NCBI RefSeq assembly: GCF_014205255.1
Contig: NZ_JACHNE010000001.1
Location: 3,596,001-3,660,000 of the forward strand
Direction of reading: 5' to 3'
Source: Streptomyces caelestis
GTDB taxonomy: Bacteria; Actinomycetota; Actinomycetes; Streptomycetales; Streptomycetaceae
DNA length: 64,000 bases
Shown: one piece after another, positions 42,478-51,621 of the stretch
Layout of the letters: each line of letters begins with the position of its first letter
Numbering within the stretch: position 1 is the first letter of the stretch
The notes under the pieces: model-generated
The model's database searches: none
What the model was told of the DNA's origin: nothing
The model's input: only the letters and a program-made list of their open reading frames with translations
Made by a program: the position numbers and the translations under genes

Positions 42478-43671
42478 CTACTCGTTGGCGGCCCGGGGCC
42501 GGTCCCCGTCCTCGTACTGGTCGAACAGGGGCGTGCGGCCGCGCTCCCGTGCCCGCCGTGCGGAGGCCGCGCGGCGGGCGTCACAGCGCCCGTCGCCGTC
42601 CGCCCTCTCCTGGGCCCGCTCCGCCCCGTCGGGGTCCGCGCTGTCGGCGGGGACCGCCCCGTCCTCGTGGTCCGGGGTGACGGTGCTGGACCGCGCGGAG
42701 CTCCAGGTGTCGGGGGCTCCGAGGTCCACGTCGCTGGTGGCCCGGGGTGCGACGGGTGCGGTCACATAGGTCGGCAGGGGCACCGGCACCGGCTCCCAGC
42801 TGTCGCCCTGTCCCGGCCGCCGCTGCCGCTCGCGCTGCTGGTCGACCCACTCGGCGTGGTCGGTCTGCTCGACGAGGGCGCGCCGGTCCGCCGCGAGGGC
42901 CGACAGGCCGGGGTCGGTCGCCGGCTCGGGTCCTTCCTCCGGGTCGTCGGCCGCTTCGTCGGCGGAGACGCGCCGGCGGGGCTGCCGCTGGCGCTCCCGC
43001 AGCCGCTGCGCCGCGGCCTCGGCCCGGCGGCGGTCCATCTGGTAGGCGAAGCGGCGGCGCTCCTGGGAGCGCAGGTACGCGATGTACACGCTGAGCATGA
43101 CGGCGGGCACTCCGGGCGCCCACAGGAAGGCCAGCCCCCCGACCGCGGCGACGATCGCGCCGAGGGTGAAGGCGAGGAAGAGCATCATGGTGGTGCGCCG
43201 GCGGCGCGCGAGCACCTTCGAGCGCCGGGCCCGCGCTGCGGCCGCCTGGCTCGCCTGGCTCGCCTGCGGCGACGCGTCGCGCCGGGCGACGGGCACACGT
43301 CGCCGCCCGCGGGCGCCCTCCGCGTTCGGTCCGGGCGCCGGGCGGGCCGGCTGCTCGGGGGCGGGCGACGGTACGGGTGCCTGGGTCTGCGGACGCGTCT
43401 TGGACACGGCGAAGGCCCGGACGTCCACCGAGTCGGTGACGGCGTCCAGGTCGTCGGCGCCCTGCTCCCCCTCCTCGGTGGAGCGCGCCCGCAGGTCCCT
43501 GGCGTACCGGCGCTCCATGGCCGCCTTTCCGGACAGAAGCCGGATGGCGGTGCTGAAGCGTTCCGTCGGACGGGCCTCGTTCAGCTCGTCCTGCCTACGG
43601 AGCCACATCGGCACCAAGTAGGCGGCCCAGGCCCCGACAATGACTGCGTAGATGAGGCCGCTGCTGCTCAC
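42478..43671 (-). CDS. sepX: Divisome membrane protein SepX/GlpR
   Basis: 397 aa. Helix 1 at the extreme N-terminus (about 5-23, 'GLIYAVIVGAWAAYLVPMWL'), conserved 'RRQDELNEARPTERFSTAIRLL', a Pro/Ala-rich linker, two more helices (about 161-183 and 185-201), then a long charged Arg/Glu/Ala tail. This matches the family known as SepX in Streptomyces (cell division) and GlpR in corynebacteria, the membrane receptor of the gephyrin-like protein Glp. A Glp homologue lies 1.9 kb upstream on the same strand. GTG start; a TACCGT box 7-8 nt upstream hints at a leaderless transcript. Confidence 0.85.
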   Translation of the reverse strand: MSSSGLIYAVIVGAWAAYLVPMWLRRQDELNEARPTERFSTAIRLLSGKAAMERRYARDLRARSTEEGEQGADDLDAVTDSVDVRAFAVSKTRPQTQAPVPSPAPEQPARPAPGPNAEGARGRRRVPVARRDASPQASQASQAAAARARRSKVLARRRRTTMMLFLAFTLGAIVAAVGGLAFLWAPGVPAVMLSVYIAYLRSQERRRFAYQMDRRRAEAAAQRLRERQRQPRRRVSADEAADDPEEGPEPATDPGLSALAADRRALVEQTDHAEWVDQQRERQRRPGQGDSWEPVPVPLPTYVTAPVAPRATSDVDLGAPDTWSSARSSTVTPDHEDGAVPADSADPDGAERAQERADGDGRCDARRAASARRARERGRTPLFDQYEDGDRPRAANE

Positions 43672-43843
43672 GCCTCACACGGTAGAGGGGTTTGCGTGAG
43701 GCCATCTGCCAATTGAGCCGGTGTGTCGCACGATCTGGCTGATATTTCGAACTTTTTTTGTGACCGATGCGATCAGCAGACCACCGAGGCCGGGAATGCA
43801 TTGCCCCGAGACGGTCACCGGCCGATCAATTTCGAACAAGTAT

Positions 43844-44491
43844 TCAATTTCCGGGATGGTGCCGCATTCCCGGATTACTCTCCGATCGTGCCCGGTGCCA
43901 GCGCCTCAGCAACCCGTCCGGCACCTCTTCCGCCGTGAGCGCGAAGACGAGGTGGTCGCGCCAGGCCCCGTCGATGTGGAGATAGCGCGGCCTGAGCCCC
44001 TCCTCGCGGAATCCGAGTTTCTCCACCACTCGGCGGCTGGGCCCGTTCTCGGGGCGAATGCAGACCTCGATGCGGTGCAGCCCGACCGTGCGGAAACAGT
44101 GGTCCGTGACGAGCGCCACCGCCGTGGGCATCACCCCGCGGCCGGCCACCGCCTCGTCCACCCAGTAGCCGACATGCCCCGAGCACATCGAGCCCCAGGT
44201 GATTCCGGCCACGGTCAACTGCCCCACCAGCCGCCCCTGGTACTCGATGACGAAGGGCAGCATCCGGCCCGCGTTCGCCTCCGACCTGAGGTGGCGGACC
44301 ATCTGGCGGAAGGTCGGCCGGTGCGTCAGCGGCCCGCCGGGCGTAGGCGGCGGAATGGTCGCCTCCCAGGGGCGCAGCCAGTCGCGGTTGCGCCGGTTGA
44401 CCTCGCGCCACGCCCGCTGGTCGCGCAGCTTTATCGGCCTGAGGACGATGTCGCCGTCCACCAGCTCGACGGGCCAGGATGGGCTGTTCAG
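43844..44491 (-). CDS. GNAT acetyltransferase (RimJ/RimL-like)
   Basis: 215 aa. 'DIVLRPIKLRDQRAWREVN', acetyl-CoA motif 'VDEAVAGRGVMPTAVALVTD' and 'NGPSRRVVEKLGFREEG' place it with ribosomal-protein N-acetyltransferases. The first canonical start, GTG 44461, has no ribosome site. CTG 44491 has GGGGG 6 nt upstream, adds '[10 protein letters not shown]' and overlaps the stop of the upstream gene as CTGA, the same 4-bp coupling used elsewhere in this cluster. I therefore extend to the CTG; this is inference. The 172-bp gap before sepX is unusually AT-rich and has no gene. Confidence 0.8.
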   Translation of the reverse strand: MNSPSWPVELVDGDIVLRPIKLRDQRAWREVNRRNRDWLRPWEATIPPPTPGGPLTHRPTFRQMVRHLRSEANAGRMLPFVIEYQGRLVGQLTVAGITWGSMCSGHVGYWVDEAVAGRGVMPTAVALVTDHCFRTVGLHRIEVCIRPENGPSRRVVEKLGFREEGLRPRYLHIDGAWRDHLVFALTAEEVPDGLLRRWHRARSESNPGMRHHPGN

Positions 44492-44988
44492 CTCGCACCC
44501 CCACTGCCGGGTCTGGGGTGGTCACCGCCGCGGAGCTGCTCGACGGCGTGGACCAGCAGCGGCTCCAGCACCGCCAGTCCGTCCTTCACGCCGCCACTGG
44601 AGCCGGGCAGGTTGACGATCAGCGTCCCGCCCGCCACTCCGGCCAGGCCCCGGGAGAGCGCCGCGGTCGGCACCTTCTGACGGCCGAACGCCCTGATGGC
44701 CTCGGCGATGCCCGGGACCTCGTGGTCGATCACCCGACGCGTCGCCTCGGGCGTGCGGTCGGTGGGCGAGATGCCCGTGCCGCCGGTGGTGACGATGACG
44801 TCGTAGCCGGTCTCGACACCGGCCCGCAGGGCCGCCTCCACCGGGTCGCCGTCGGGGACGACCTGGGGGCCGTCGACCTCGAAGCCGAAGCCCTTCAGGC
44901 CGTGCGCGATCAGCGGGCCGCCCTTGTCCTCGTAGATGCCGGCGGCGGCCCGGTTGGAGGCGGTGACGACGAGAGCGCGGTAGGTCAT
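44488..44988 (-). CDS. MogA/MoaB family molybdopterin adenylyltransferase-like protein
   Basis: 166 aa. '[19 protein letters not shown]' (MPT-binding loop) and '[16 protein letters not shown]' are the signatures. MogA activates molybdopterin by adenylation before metal insertion. The ATG overlaps the moaC stop (ATGA). Confidence 0.9.
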   Translation of the reverse strand: MTYRALVVTASNRAAAGIYEDKGGPLIAHGLKGFGFEVDGPQVVPDGDPVEAALRAGVETGYDVIVTTGGTGISPTDRTPEATRRVIDHEVPGIAEAIRAFGRQKVPTAALSRGLAGVAGGTLIVNLPGSSGGVKDGLAVLEPLLVHAVEQLRGGDHPRPGSGGAS

Positions 44989-45479
44989 GACCGGCTCCAG
45001 TCGCCCGACTTGCCGCCCGTCTTCTCCTCCACCCGTACGTCCGTGATGACCGCTCCCTTGTCGACCGCCTTGACCATGTCGATCACGGTGAGCGCGGCGA
45101 CGGAGACCGCGGTGAGGGCCTCCATCTCGACGCCCGTGCGGTCCGTCGTCTTCACGGTGGCCAGGATCTCCACCGCGTCGTCCGCGACCGACAGGTCCAG
45201 TTTCACACCGGACACCGACAAGGGGTGACAGAGCGGGATCAGGTCGGGGGTGCGTTTGGCGCCCATGATCCCGGCGATCCGCGCGGTCGCGAGGGCGTCG
45301 CCCTTGGGGACGCCCTCGCCGCGCAGCAGTTCGATCACGCGGGGCGAGACGAGGACACGTCCGCTGGCGCGGGCGGTGCGCGCGGTCACGTCCTTCTCGG
45401 ACACGTCGACCATGCGGGCGGCGCCCGCCTCGTCGATGTGCGTCAGGCGGTCCTGCGTAGGGGGGTCCTGCGTGCTCAT
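44985..45479 (-). CDS. moaC: Cyclic pyranopterin monophosphate synthase
   Basis: 164 aa. '[22 protein letters not shown]' and '[29 protein letters not shown]' are the MoaC active-site segments. It forms cyclic pyranopterin in molybdenum-cofactor synthesis. It is coupled to the mogA-like gene and 62 bp after glp. Confidence 0.95.
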   Translation of the reverse strand: MSTQDPPTQDRLTHIDEAGAARMVDVSEKDVTARTARASGRVLVSPRVIELLRGEGVPKGDALATARIAGIMGAKRTPDLIPLCHPLSVSGVKLDLSVADDAVEILATVKTTDRTGVEMEALTAVSVAALTVIDMVKAVDKGAVITDVRVEEKTGGKSGDWSRS

Positions 45480-45541
45480 GCTGTGTGGCGCTCCCGGTCC
45501 GGGCCTGCTGTGCGCGACACGGTACCCCCAACCAGCGCCTC

Positions 45542-46879
45542 TCAGCCGAGCAGGATCACCTCGACCTCGGCGCCGGGCTCGACGGACTCGGTGTCCTCGG
45601 GGACGACGATCAGCGCGTCGGCGTGGGCGAGGGCCGCGACCAGGTGGGATCCGGCGCCGCCGACCGGGGTCACCCGTCCGTCGCCGTACGTGCCGCGCAG
45701 GAACTGGCGGCGGCCCTTCGGGGAGGTCAGCGCCTTGTCCGCGGTCAGGGTCGCCCGGGTCGTCGGCCGGTGGACGTCCTCAAGGCCCATGAGGGCGCGG
45801 ATCGCGGGGCGGACGAACAGTTCGAAGGAGACGTACGACGACACCGGGTTGCCGGGCAGGGCCAGCAGCGGGGTGTGGTCGGGGCCGATGGAGCCGAAGC
45901 CCTGGGGTTTGCCGGGCTGCATGGCGAGCTTGCGGAACTCGATGCCGCTGCCCGCCTCGTCCTCGTCGGCGACGTGGGACAGGGCCTCCTTGACGACGTC
46001 GTACGCCCCGACGCTCACGCCGCCGGTGGTGACCATCAGGTCGGCGCGGACCAGCTGGTCCTCGATGGTGGAGCGCAGGGTCTCGGCGTCGTCGGCGACG
46101 GCGCCCACGCGGTAGGCGATGGCGCCGGCGTCACGGGCGGCGGCGGTGAGGGCGAAGCTGTTGGAGTCGTAGATCTGCCCCGTGCCCAGTTCCGCTCCGG
46201 GCTGGACGAGTTCGCTGCCGGTGGAGAGCACCACCACGCGCGGACGCGGGCGCACGCGGACCGTGCCGCGGCCGATCGCGGCGAGCAGGCCGATCTGGGG
46301 CGGGCCGAGGATCGTGCCGGCCTCCAGGGCGCGGTCGCCGGCCTTCACGTCACTGCCCTTGGCGCGCACATGGGCGCGGGCCTCGGCCGGGCGGTACACG
46401 TGCACGTGTCCCGCGGCGCCCTCGGGGCCGAGGCTGCGGGCGCGCATGCCGCGCACCGGGCCCTCGCCGAGCCCGCCGTCGGTCCACTCGACGGGCACGA
46501 CCGTCTCGGCGCCGGGCGGCAGCGGGGCGCCCGTCATGATGCGGGCGGCCTGGCCGGGGCCCACGTGGAGCAGCTCGGCCTGGCCCGCGGCGACGTCCCC
46601 GACGACCTCCAGGGCCGCCGGGAACTCCTCGCTCGCGCCCGCCACGTCCGCGACCCGTACCGCGTAGCCGTCCATCGAGCTGTTGTCGAAGGGCGGCAGG
46701 GACACCGGCACCGTGATGTCCTCGACGAGGACGCAGCCCTGGGCGTCGAGCAGATGCAGCTCGATGGGTTCCAGAGGCCGGACGGTGGCGAGGATGTCCT
46801 CCAGGTGCTCCTCCACCGACCACAGGTGGTCGGGGCCCGAGTGGTCCTGGCCGGTGACGGGGGGCGCGGCGCTGCTCAA
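45542..46879 (-). CDS. glp: MoeA/gephyrin-like molybdotransferase Glp
   Basis: 445 aa with the full MoeA fold. '[15 protein letters not shown]' in the N-terminal domains, '[19 protein letters not shown]', the MPT loop '[20 protein letters not shown]', '[17 protein letters not shown]' and a C-terminal beta-barrel. In corynebacteria the homologue Glp binds FtsZ and the receptor GlpR, linking a moonlighting MoeA to division. Its proximity to sepX/glpR and ssgE supports that reading, but a plain MoeA role is possible since moaC and mogA follow. TTG start with GAGGAG 10 nt upstream, overlapping the end of galU. Confidence 0.88.
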   Translation of the reverse strand: MSSAAPPVTGQDHSGPDHLWSVEEHLEDILATVRPLEPIELHLLDAQGCVLVEDITVPVSLPPFDNSSMDGYAVRVADVAGASEEFPAALEVVGDVAAGQAELLHVGPGQAARIMTGAPLPPGAETVVPVEWTDGGLGEGPVRGMRARSLGPEGAAGHVHVYRPAEARAHVRAKGSDVKAGDRALEAGTILGPPQIGLLAAIGRGTVRVRPRPRVVVLSTGSELVQPGAELGTGQIYDSNSFALTAAARDAGAIAYRVGAVADDAETLRSTIEDQLVRADLMVTTGGVSVGAYDVVKEALSHVADEDEAGSGIEFRKLAMQPGKPQGFGSIGPDHTPLLALPGNPVSSYVSFELFVRPAIRALMGLEDVHRPTTRATLTADKALTSPKGRRQFLRGTYGDGRVTPVGGAGSHLVAALAHADALIVVPEDTESVEPGAEVEVILLG

Positions 46880-46883
46880 CGTG

Positions 46884-47786
46884 CTACATCTCCTCGGCTA
46901 CGTACCTGCGAAGCCAGGTCCGGAAGTCCGGGCCCAGGTCTTCACGTTCGCACGCGAGCCGGACAATGGCACGCAGGTAGTCGCCGCGGTCGCCGGTGTC
47001 ATAGCGGCGGCCCTTGAAGACGACGCCGTGCACCGGGCCGCCGATCTTCTCGTCCTCGGCGAGCTGCTGGAGGGCGTCCGTGAGCTGGATCTCGCCGCCG
47101 CGGCCCGGCTCGGTCCGGCGCAGTATGCCGAAGATGTGCGGGTCGAGGACGTAGCGGCCGATGATCGCGTAGTTCGAGGGGGCGTCGGCCGGGTCGGGCT
47201 TCTCGACGAGGCCGCTGACCTTGACGACGTCGCTGTCCTCGGTGGTCTCCACGGCCGCGCAGCCGTAGAGGTGGATCTGCTCCGGGGCGACCTCCATGAG
47301 CGCGATGACGCTGCCGCCGCGCTGCTCCTGGACCTCGACCATGCGCTGGAGCAGGGGGTCGCGGGGGTCGATCAGGTCGTCGCCGAGGAGGACGGCGAAG
47401 GGCTCGTGGCCCACGTGCGGGGCGGCGCACAGGACGGCGTGGCCGAGGCCCTTGGGGTCGCCCTGGCGGACGTAGTGCATGGTCGCGAGGTCGCTTGACT
47501 CCTGCACCTTGGCGAGGCGGCCGGCGTCGCCCTTCTTCTGAAGCGCCGACTCCAGCTCGTAGTTGCGGTCGAAGTGGTCCTCCAGCGGGCGCTTGTTGCG
47601 GCCCGTCACCATGAGGACGTCGTCGAGACCCGCGGCGACGGCCTCCTCGACCACGTACTGGATCGCGGGCTTGTCCACGACCGGCAGCATCTCCTTGGGA
47701 GTGGCTTTGGTGGCCGGCAGGAACCGGGTACCGAGGCCTGCTGCGGGAATGACAGCCTTGCTGATCCGAGGGTGCGACTGAGTCAT
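46884..47786 (-). CDS. galU: UTP-glucose-1-phosphate uridylyltransferase
   Basis: 300 aa. 'AVIPAAGLGTRFLPATKATPKEMLPVVDKP' (nucleotide loop), 'GLGHAVLCA', 'VLLGDDLID' and 'LVEKP' identify GalU, which makes UDP-glucose for envelope and storage glycans. ATG 47786 gives the normal N-terminus. First gene of the galU-glp-moaC-mogA-GNAT series, with gaps of -4 to 62 bp. Confidence 0.95.
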   Translation of the reverse strand: MTQSHPRISKAVIPAAGLGTRFLPATKATPKEMLPVVDKPAIQYVVEEAVAAGLDDVLMVTGRNKRPLEDHFDRNYELESALQKKGDAGRLAKVQESSDLATMHYVRQGDPKGLGHAVLCAAPHVGHEPFAVLLGDDLIDPRDPLLQRMVEVQEQRGGSVIALMEVAPEQIHLYGCAAVETTEDSDVVKVSGLVEKPDPADAPSNYAIIGRYVLDPHIFGILRRTEPGRGGEIQLTDALQQLAEDEKIGGPVHGVVFKGRRYDTGDRGDYLRAIVRLACEREDLGPDFRTWLRRYVAEEM

Positions 47787-47840
47787 GCCCGCCACCATAT
47801 CCGGTGCCTTTGCATGGAATCTGGGGCTCCGGTTCATAGG

Positions 47841-47854
47841 CGCTCATATGAGCG
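47841..47854. promoter_or_regulatory. Palindrome between galU and the cyclo-ligase gene
   Basis: CGCTCATATGAGCG, a perfect 14-bp palindrome in a 93-bp divergent promoter region. It is a candidate operator; no known regulator site is recognised. Confidence 0.45.
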
Positions 47855-47879
47855 TATTGCAACGGTTCGGGAGCAACCA

Positions 47880-48506
47880 TTGAGGCACATCGCACGTCCG
47901 GGCGAGCCTGACAAGCGGAGTTTGCGGCGCGATCTCCTCGCGATGAGGAACAGGTTGACGGCGGATGACCTGCGGGAAACCTCGGCCGCGCTGGCCGGGC
48001 GGGCACTGGAGCTGCCCGAGTTGGCGCGGGCCGGCACGGTGGCGGCGTACGTCTCCGTGGGGAGCGAACCGGGGACACGCGCGCTCCTGGACGCGCTGCG
48101 CGCCCGGGGCGTACGCGTCCTGCTTCCGGCGCTGCTGCCCGACAACGACCTGGACTGGGGCGTCTACGAGGGCGAGGGCTCCCTCGCGCGCGTCCAACAC
48201 GGCGGCAGGATGGCCCTTTTCGAGCCCGCGGGCGAGCGCATCGGGCCGGACGCCGTGACCACCGCCGACGCCGTGCTGCTGCCGGGGCTGGCGGTCGACA
48301 CGCGCGGGATGCGGCTGGGGCGCGGCGGAGGCTCGTACGACCGGGTGCTGGCGCGGCTGGAGCGGGCGGGGGTGCGTCCCGCGCTGGTGGTGCTGCTCTA
48401 CGACACCGAGGTCGTCGAGTCCGTGCCCGCCGAGCCCCACGACCGGCCGGTGCGGGCGGTGGTGACGCCGTCGGGAGTGCGGCGGTTCGGGCAGCGGGCC
48501 GACTGA
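47880..48506 (+). CDS. 5-formyltetrahydrofolate cyclo-ligase
   Basis: 208 aa. 'PDKRSLRRDLLAMRNRL', 'VAAYVSVGSEPGTRALLDAL' and the ATP/substrate loop 'RLGRGGGSYDRVLARL'. It converts 5-formyl-THF to methenyl-THF using ATP. The TTG at 47880 has GGGAG 6 nt upstream; no ATG or GTG fits. Confidence 0.9.
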   Translation: MRHIARPGEPDKRSLRRDLLAMRNRLTADDLRETSAALAGRALELPELARAGTVAAYVSVGSEPGTRALLDALRARGVRVLLPALLPDNDLDWGVYEGEGSLARVQHGGRMALFEPAGERIGPDAVTTADAVLLPGLAVDTRGMRLGRGGGSYDRVLARLERAGVRPALVVLLYDTEVVESVPAEPHDRPVRAVVTPSGVRRFGQRAD

Positions 48507-48509
48507 CAC

Positions 48510-48547
48510 GAAAAGGGCCCTCCACGCGCGCGTGGAGGGCCCTTTTC
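48510..48547. terminator. Long bidirectional terminator
   Basis: GAAAAGGGCCCTCCACGCG (48510-48528) and its exact complement (48529-48547) form a perfect 38-bp inverted repeat with A/T flanks, between two convergent genes. Confidence 0.9.
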
Positions 48548-48566
48548 GGTTTCCGGTGTCAGCGGC

Positions 48567-51353
48567 TCACGGCTTGAGCACCAGCTTGTCGGTCGTGCCG
48601 TCCTCGACCGCCCGGTCCGAGAAGGACCACGGGAGCAGTTCGCCGTCGGCCCACTTGTCCGTCTGGTCGACGTAGTGGGCGCTGTAGGCGTGCCCGGAGG
48701 CGCCACTGAGGTTGATCCAGCGGGACTTGTCGAGGTCGCCGAGGTTCACGACCATCCGCATGGACGGCACCCACACCACGCCGTAGCCGCCGGCCGCGTT
48801 CCAGCCGGTCGCGTTGACGGTGGCCTGGCCGCCGCTGAGCTCCCAGGGGCCGCGGTTGAGGGCGTACTGGACGAAACCGGGGCCCTCGATACCGAGGGTC
48901 TGGTTCTTCAGGAACAGGCGGTGCAGCCGGCCCCAGGTCCAGGTGTCGATGTCCTTGCCGAGCTTGGCGGTCAGCTCCCAGCGGGCGTCGATCATCGCGC
49001 GCCGGAACAGCTGGTCGCGGTTGTCGGCGCCGGGGCGGGTGCCCGCCTTGGGCGTCTTCCACCACTCGCTGTCCGGCTGGTCCATCAGCTTGCGGACCAC
49101 CTCGAACCAGCGGTCGCCGCCGTCGGGCTGCGCCTGGTCCGGGTCGCGCTCGCCGCACTCGCGCACCTTCTCCGCCTCGTCGGCGGGCCCGGTGACGTTG
49201 ACCGGCTCCACCCACAGGCACTGACCCTTGACCCGCAGCTCCTTGGGCAGCTTGTTGCCGAAGGCGAGCTTGAGGATGTTGCGCCAGACCGCGTTGAAGT
49301 AGGCGGCGGCCGCCGAGTCGGTGTCCTGGGTGTAGTCCCAGCCCTCCAGCAGCTTCTGCGCCTCGCGGACGTCCTTGTTCTCGGGGTCGATCTTGAGCAG
49401 CGTGGGCACCAGCAGCCGGGCGATCTCGCTGCTGTTGTCCAGCTGCATCTGGCGCATGTCGTCGGTGGAGATCTTGCCGCCGTCCTTGATCTTCGACTGG
49501 ATCAGGTCGGTGATCCGCTGGCTGCGCGTGCCGTAGCCCCAGTCCTCGGTGAGCGTGTAGGGGTACTTGCCCGAGTCGGTCACGGCCTGGTTGGCGGTGA
49601 CGATGTAGCCGCGCTCCGGGTTGTACTCGTACGGCAGCGCGTCCTGCTCGATGTAGCCGGTCCAGCGGTACTTGGGGTCCCAGCCGGGCGCCGGCACGGA
49701 GCCGTCGTCGTCCTGGGAGCGGATGGGGATCCTGCCCGGCAGGGTGTAGCCGATGTTGTCCTCGGTGTCCGCGTAGATCAGGTTCTGCGAGGGCACGTCG
49801 AACAGTGCGGCGGCCTTGCGGAAGTCGGTCCAGTTCTTCGCCCTGTTCATGGCGAAGACGGCGTCCATGGTGGTGCCCGGCTGAAGCGCGGTCCAGCGCA
49901 GTGCGACGCCGTAGCCGTCGCCTCTGTCGGGTGCGGCGGTGTCGACGGTGGCCTTCCTGCCGACCTTCACGAGCTCCGCCGCGCGGTCGGACAGCAGGGG
50001 GCCGTTGTTCGTCTCCCGGACGACGATCTTCCTGGGCGAGCCGCCGGCGACCTTGATGGTCTCCTCGCGCGTCTCGAAGGGCCTGACCTTGCCGTCGAAG
50101 AGGTAGCCGTCGCCGGTGATCTTCTCCAGGTAGAGGTCCGTGACGTCGACGCGGGAGTTGGTCATGCCCCAGGCGATGTCCTGGTTGTGACCGATTATCA
50201 CGCCGGGCATGCCGGCGAAGGTGTAGCCGCTGACGTCGTACTGGCACGCGCTGGAGACGCTGCGGCAGTGCAGGCCCATCTGGTACCAGACGGACGGCAG
50301 CGAGGGCGACAGGTGCGGGTCGTTGGCCAGCAGCGGCTTGCCGGTGATGGTGTGGTCCCCGCGGACGACCCAGGAGTTGGAGCCGATGCCGTCGCCGTTC
50401 ACGCCGACGGCCGGCGGGAGATCGCTCAGGGCGTCGCTGAGGCCGGTGAGCTGGCTGTCCAGGCCCGAGGTGCCGGAGGCGGTGCCGGACGCCGTGCCGG
50501 CCGTACCGGAGGCCGTGCCCGCGGTGCCTGCGGTGCCCGCCGTGCCGGCGGTTCCGCTCGTGCCGCCCTGTTCGAACGCGCCCGTCAGCTCGTCGTACTG
50601 GCCCTCCTGGACGATCGCCTTGTTCCGGCTGTACGGGTACCGCGGGTACAGCTCGGCGATCTGCTTCGGGCCGAGGCGGCTGGTCAGCAGGGCGCGGTCG
50701 ATCTCCTCCTGCATGTTGCTGCGCAGGTCCCAGGCCATCGCCTTCAGCCAGGAGACCGAGTCGACCGGGCTCCACTTCTGCGGCTTGTAGTCGTTGGTGA
50801 ACCCGAGCGCCGGGTACTCCAGGGAGATGTCCTTGCCGTCCTTGCCCTGGAGGTAGGCGTTGACCCCCTCGGCGTAGGCCTGGAGGTACTTCTTCGTGGC
50901 GGCCGACAGCTTGGTGTCGTACTCCTGCTTGGCGACCCGCTCCCAGCCGAGCGTGCGCAGGAACTCGTCGTTGTCGACCTGGCTCTTGCCGAACATCTCC
51001 GACAGCCGGCCGGCGGCCATGTGACGGCGTACGTCCATCTCGTAGAACCGGTCCTGCGCCTGGACGTAGCCCTGCGCCATGAACAGGTCCGCGTCGGAGG
51101 AGGCGTAGATCTGCGGGATTCCGTAGTCGTCGCGTTTGACCTCGACGGGTCCCGAGAGGCCCTTGAGCGTGAGGGTGCCCTTGGTCTGCGGGAAAGAGGC
51201 CCGGACGGTGCTGATGGACCAGTACGCCCCGAAGGCGACGCCTCCGATCAGTGCCAGCACCAGGACGAGCACGAACAGACGTGCTTTGCGCCCCTTTCTC
51301 CTGCCGGACTTGCCGGGCTGCTGACCCGTGGAGGCGGTGGTGTTCGGGGGCAT
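48567..51353 (-). CDS. Penicillin acylase family Ntn-hydrolase
   Basis: 928 aa. Short basic N-terminus, membrane anchor (about 26-46, 'RLFVLVLVLALIGGVAFGAYW'), alpha-chain region ('VEVKRDDYGIPQIYA', 'GYVQAQDRFYEMDVRRH'), then the autocleavage site 'GIGSNSWVVRG', whose Ser325 becomes the N-terminal nucleophile of the beta chain. Family members cleave amide-linked acyl groups (penicillins, acyl-homoserine lactones, lipopeptides); the substrate here is unknown. About 50 residues before the nucleophile is a Gly-Thr-Ala repeat tract, probably a flexible spacer or pro-peptide. ATG 51353. Confidence 0.88.
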   Translation of the reverse strand: MPPNTTASTGQQPGKSGRRKGRKARLFVLVLVLALIGGVAFGAYWSISTVRASFPQTKGTLTLKGLSGPVEVKRDDYGIPQIYASSDADLFMAQGYVQAQDRFYEMDVRRHMAAGRLSEMFGKSQVDNDEFLRTLGWERVAKQEYDTKLSAATKKYLQAYAEGVNAYLQGKDGKDISLEYPALGFTNDYKPQKWSPVDSVSWLKAMAWDLRSNMQEEIDRALLTSRLGPKQIAELYPRYPYSRNKAIVQEGQYDELTGAFEQGGTSGTAGTAGTAGTAGTASGTAGTASGTASGTSGLDSQLTGLSDALSDLPPAVGVNGDGIGSNSWVVRGDHTITGKPLLANDPHLSPSLPSVWYQMGLHCRSVSSACQYDVSGYTFAGMPGVIIGHNQDIAWGMTNSRVDVTDLYLEKITGDGYLFDGKVRPFETREETIKVAGGSPRKIVVRETNNGPLLSDRAAELVKVGRKATVDTAAPDRGDGYGVALRWTALQPGTTMDAVFAMNRAKNWTDFRKAAALFDVPSQNLIYADTEDNIGYTLPGRIPIRSQDDDGSVPAPGWDPKYRWTGYIEQDALPYEYNPERGYIVTANQAVTDSGKYPYTLTEDWGYGTRSQRITDLIQSKIKDGGKISTDDMRQMQLDNSSEIARLLVPTLLKIDPENKDVREAQKLLEGWDYTQDTDSAAAAYFNAVWRNILKLAFGNKLPKELRVKGQCLWVEPVNVTGPADEAEKVRECGERDPDQAQPDGGDRWFEVVRKLMDQPDSEWWKTPKAGTRPGADNRDQLFRRAMIDARWELTAKLGKDIDTWTWGRLHRLFLKNQTLGIEGPGFVQYALNRGPWELSGGQATVNATGWNAAGGYGVVWVPSMRMVVNLGDLDKSRWINLSGASGHAYSAHYVDQTDKWADGELLPWSFSDRAVEDGTTDKLVLKP

Positions 51354-51621
51354 CGCTGTCCTTGCTGTCCTAAGTCGAGCGGCAGGTTCGGCTGTGCTTT
51401 TAACTGAGCGCTGGAGCAACGATAGGCGCAGGGTCTTGCGCCCCTTGACGCGGAGTCGAGAACAGGCCCGGACGAACGTTCGATCTCGCCCCCGGAAGCG
51501 TCAAGAAATCGTCAAGAGTTAGGTAAGGTAACGAAGTAGTTGGCGCGATGCGCCACTGCGTCATGTGCCATGTACGTGAGCCCACGCGCGCGTGCGTGCG
51601 GGCCAGGGAAGGATTCGGCCG

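Noticed and set aside
43736..43770. T-run as a terminator of a plus-strand gene
   Set aside because: No plus-strand gene ends nearby and no stem precedes the T-run; it is simply an AT-rich upstream region of sepX.
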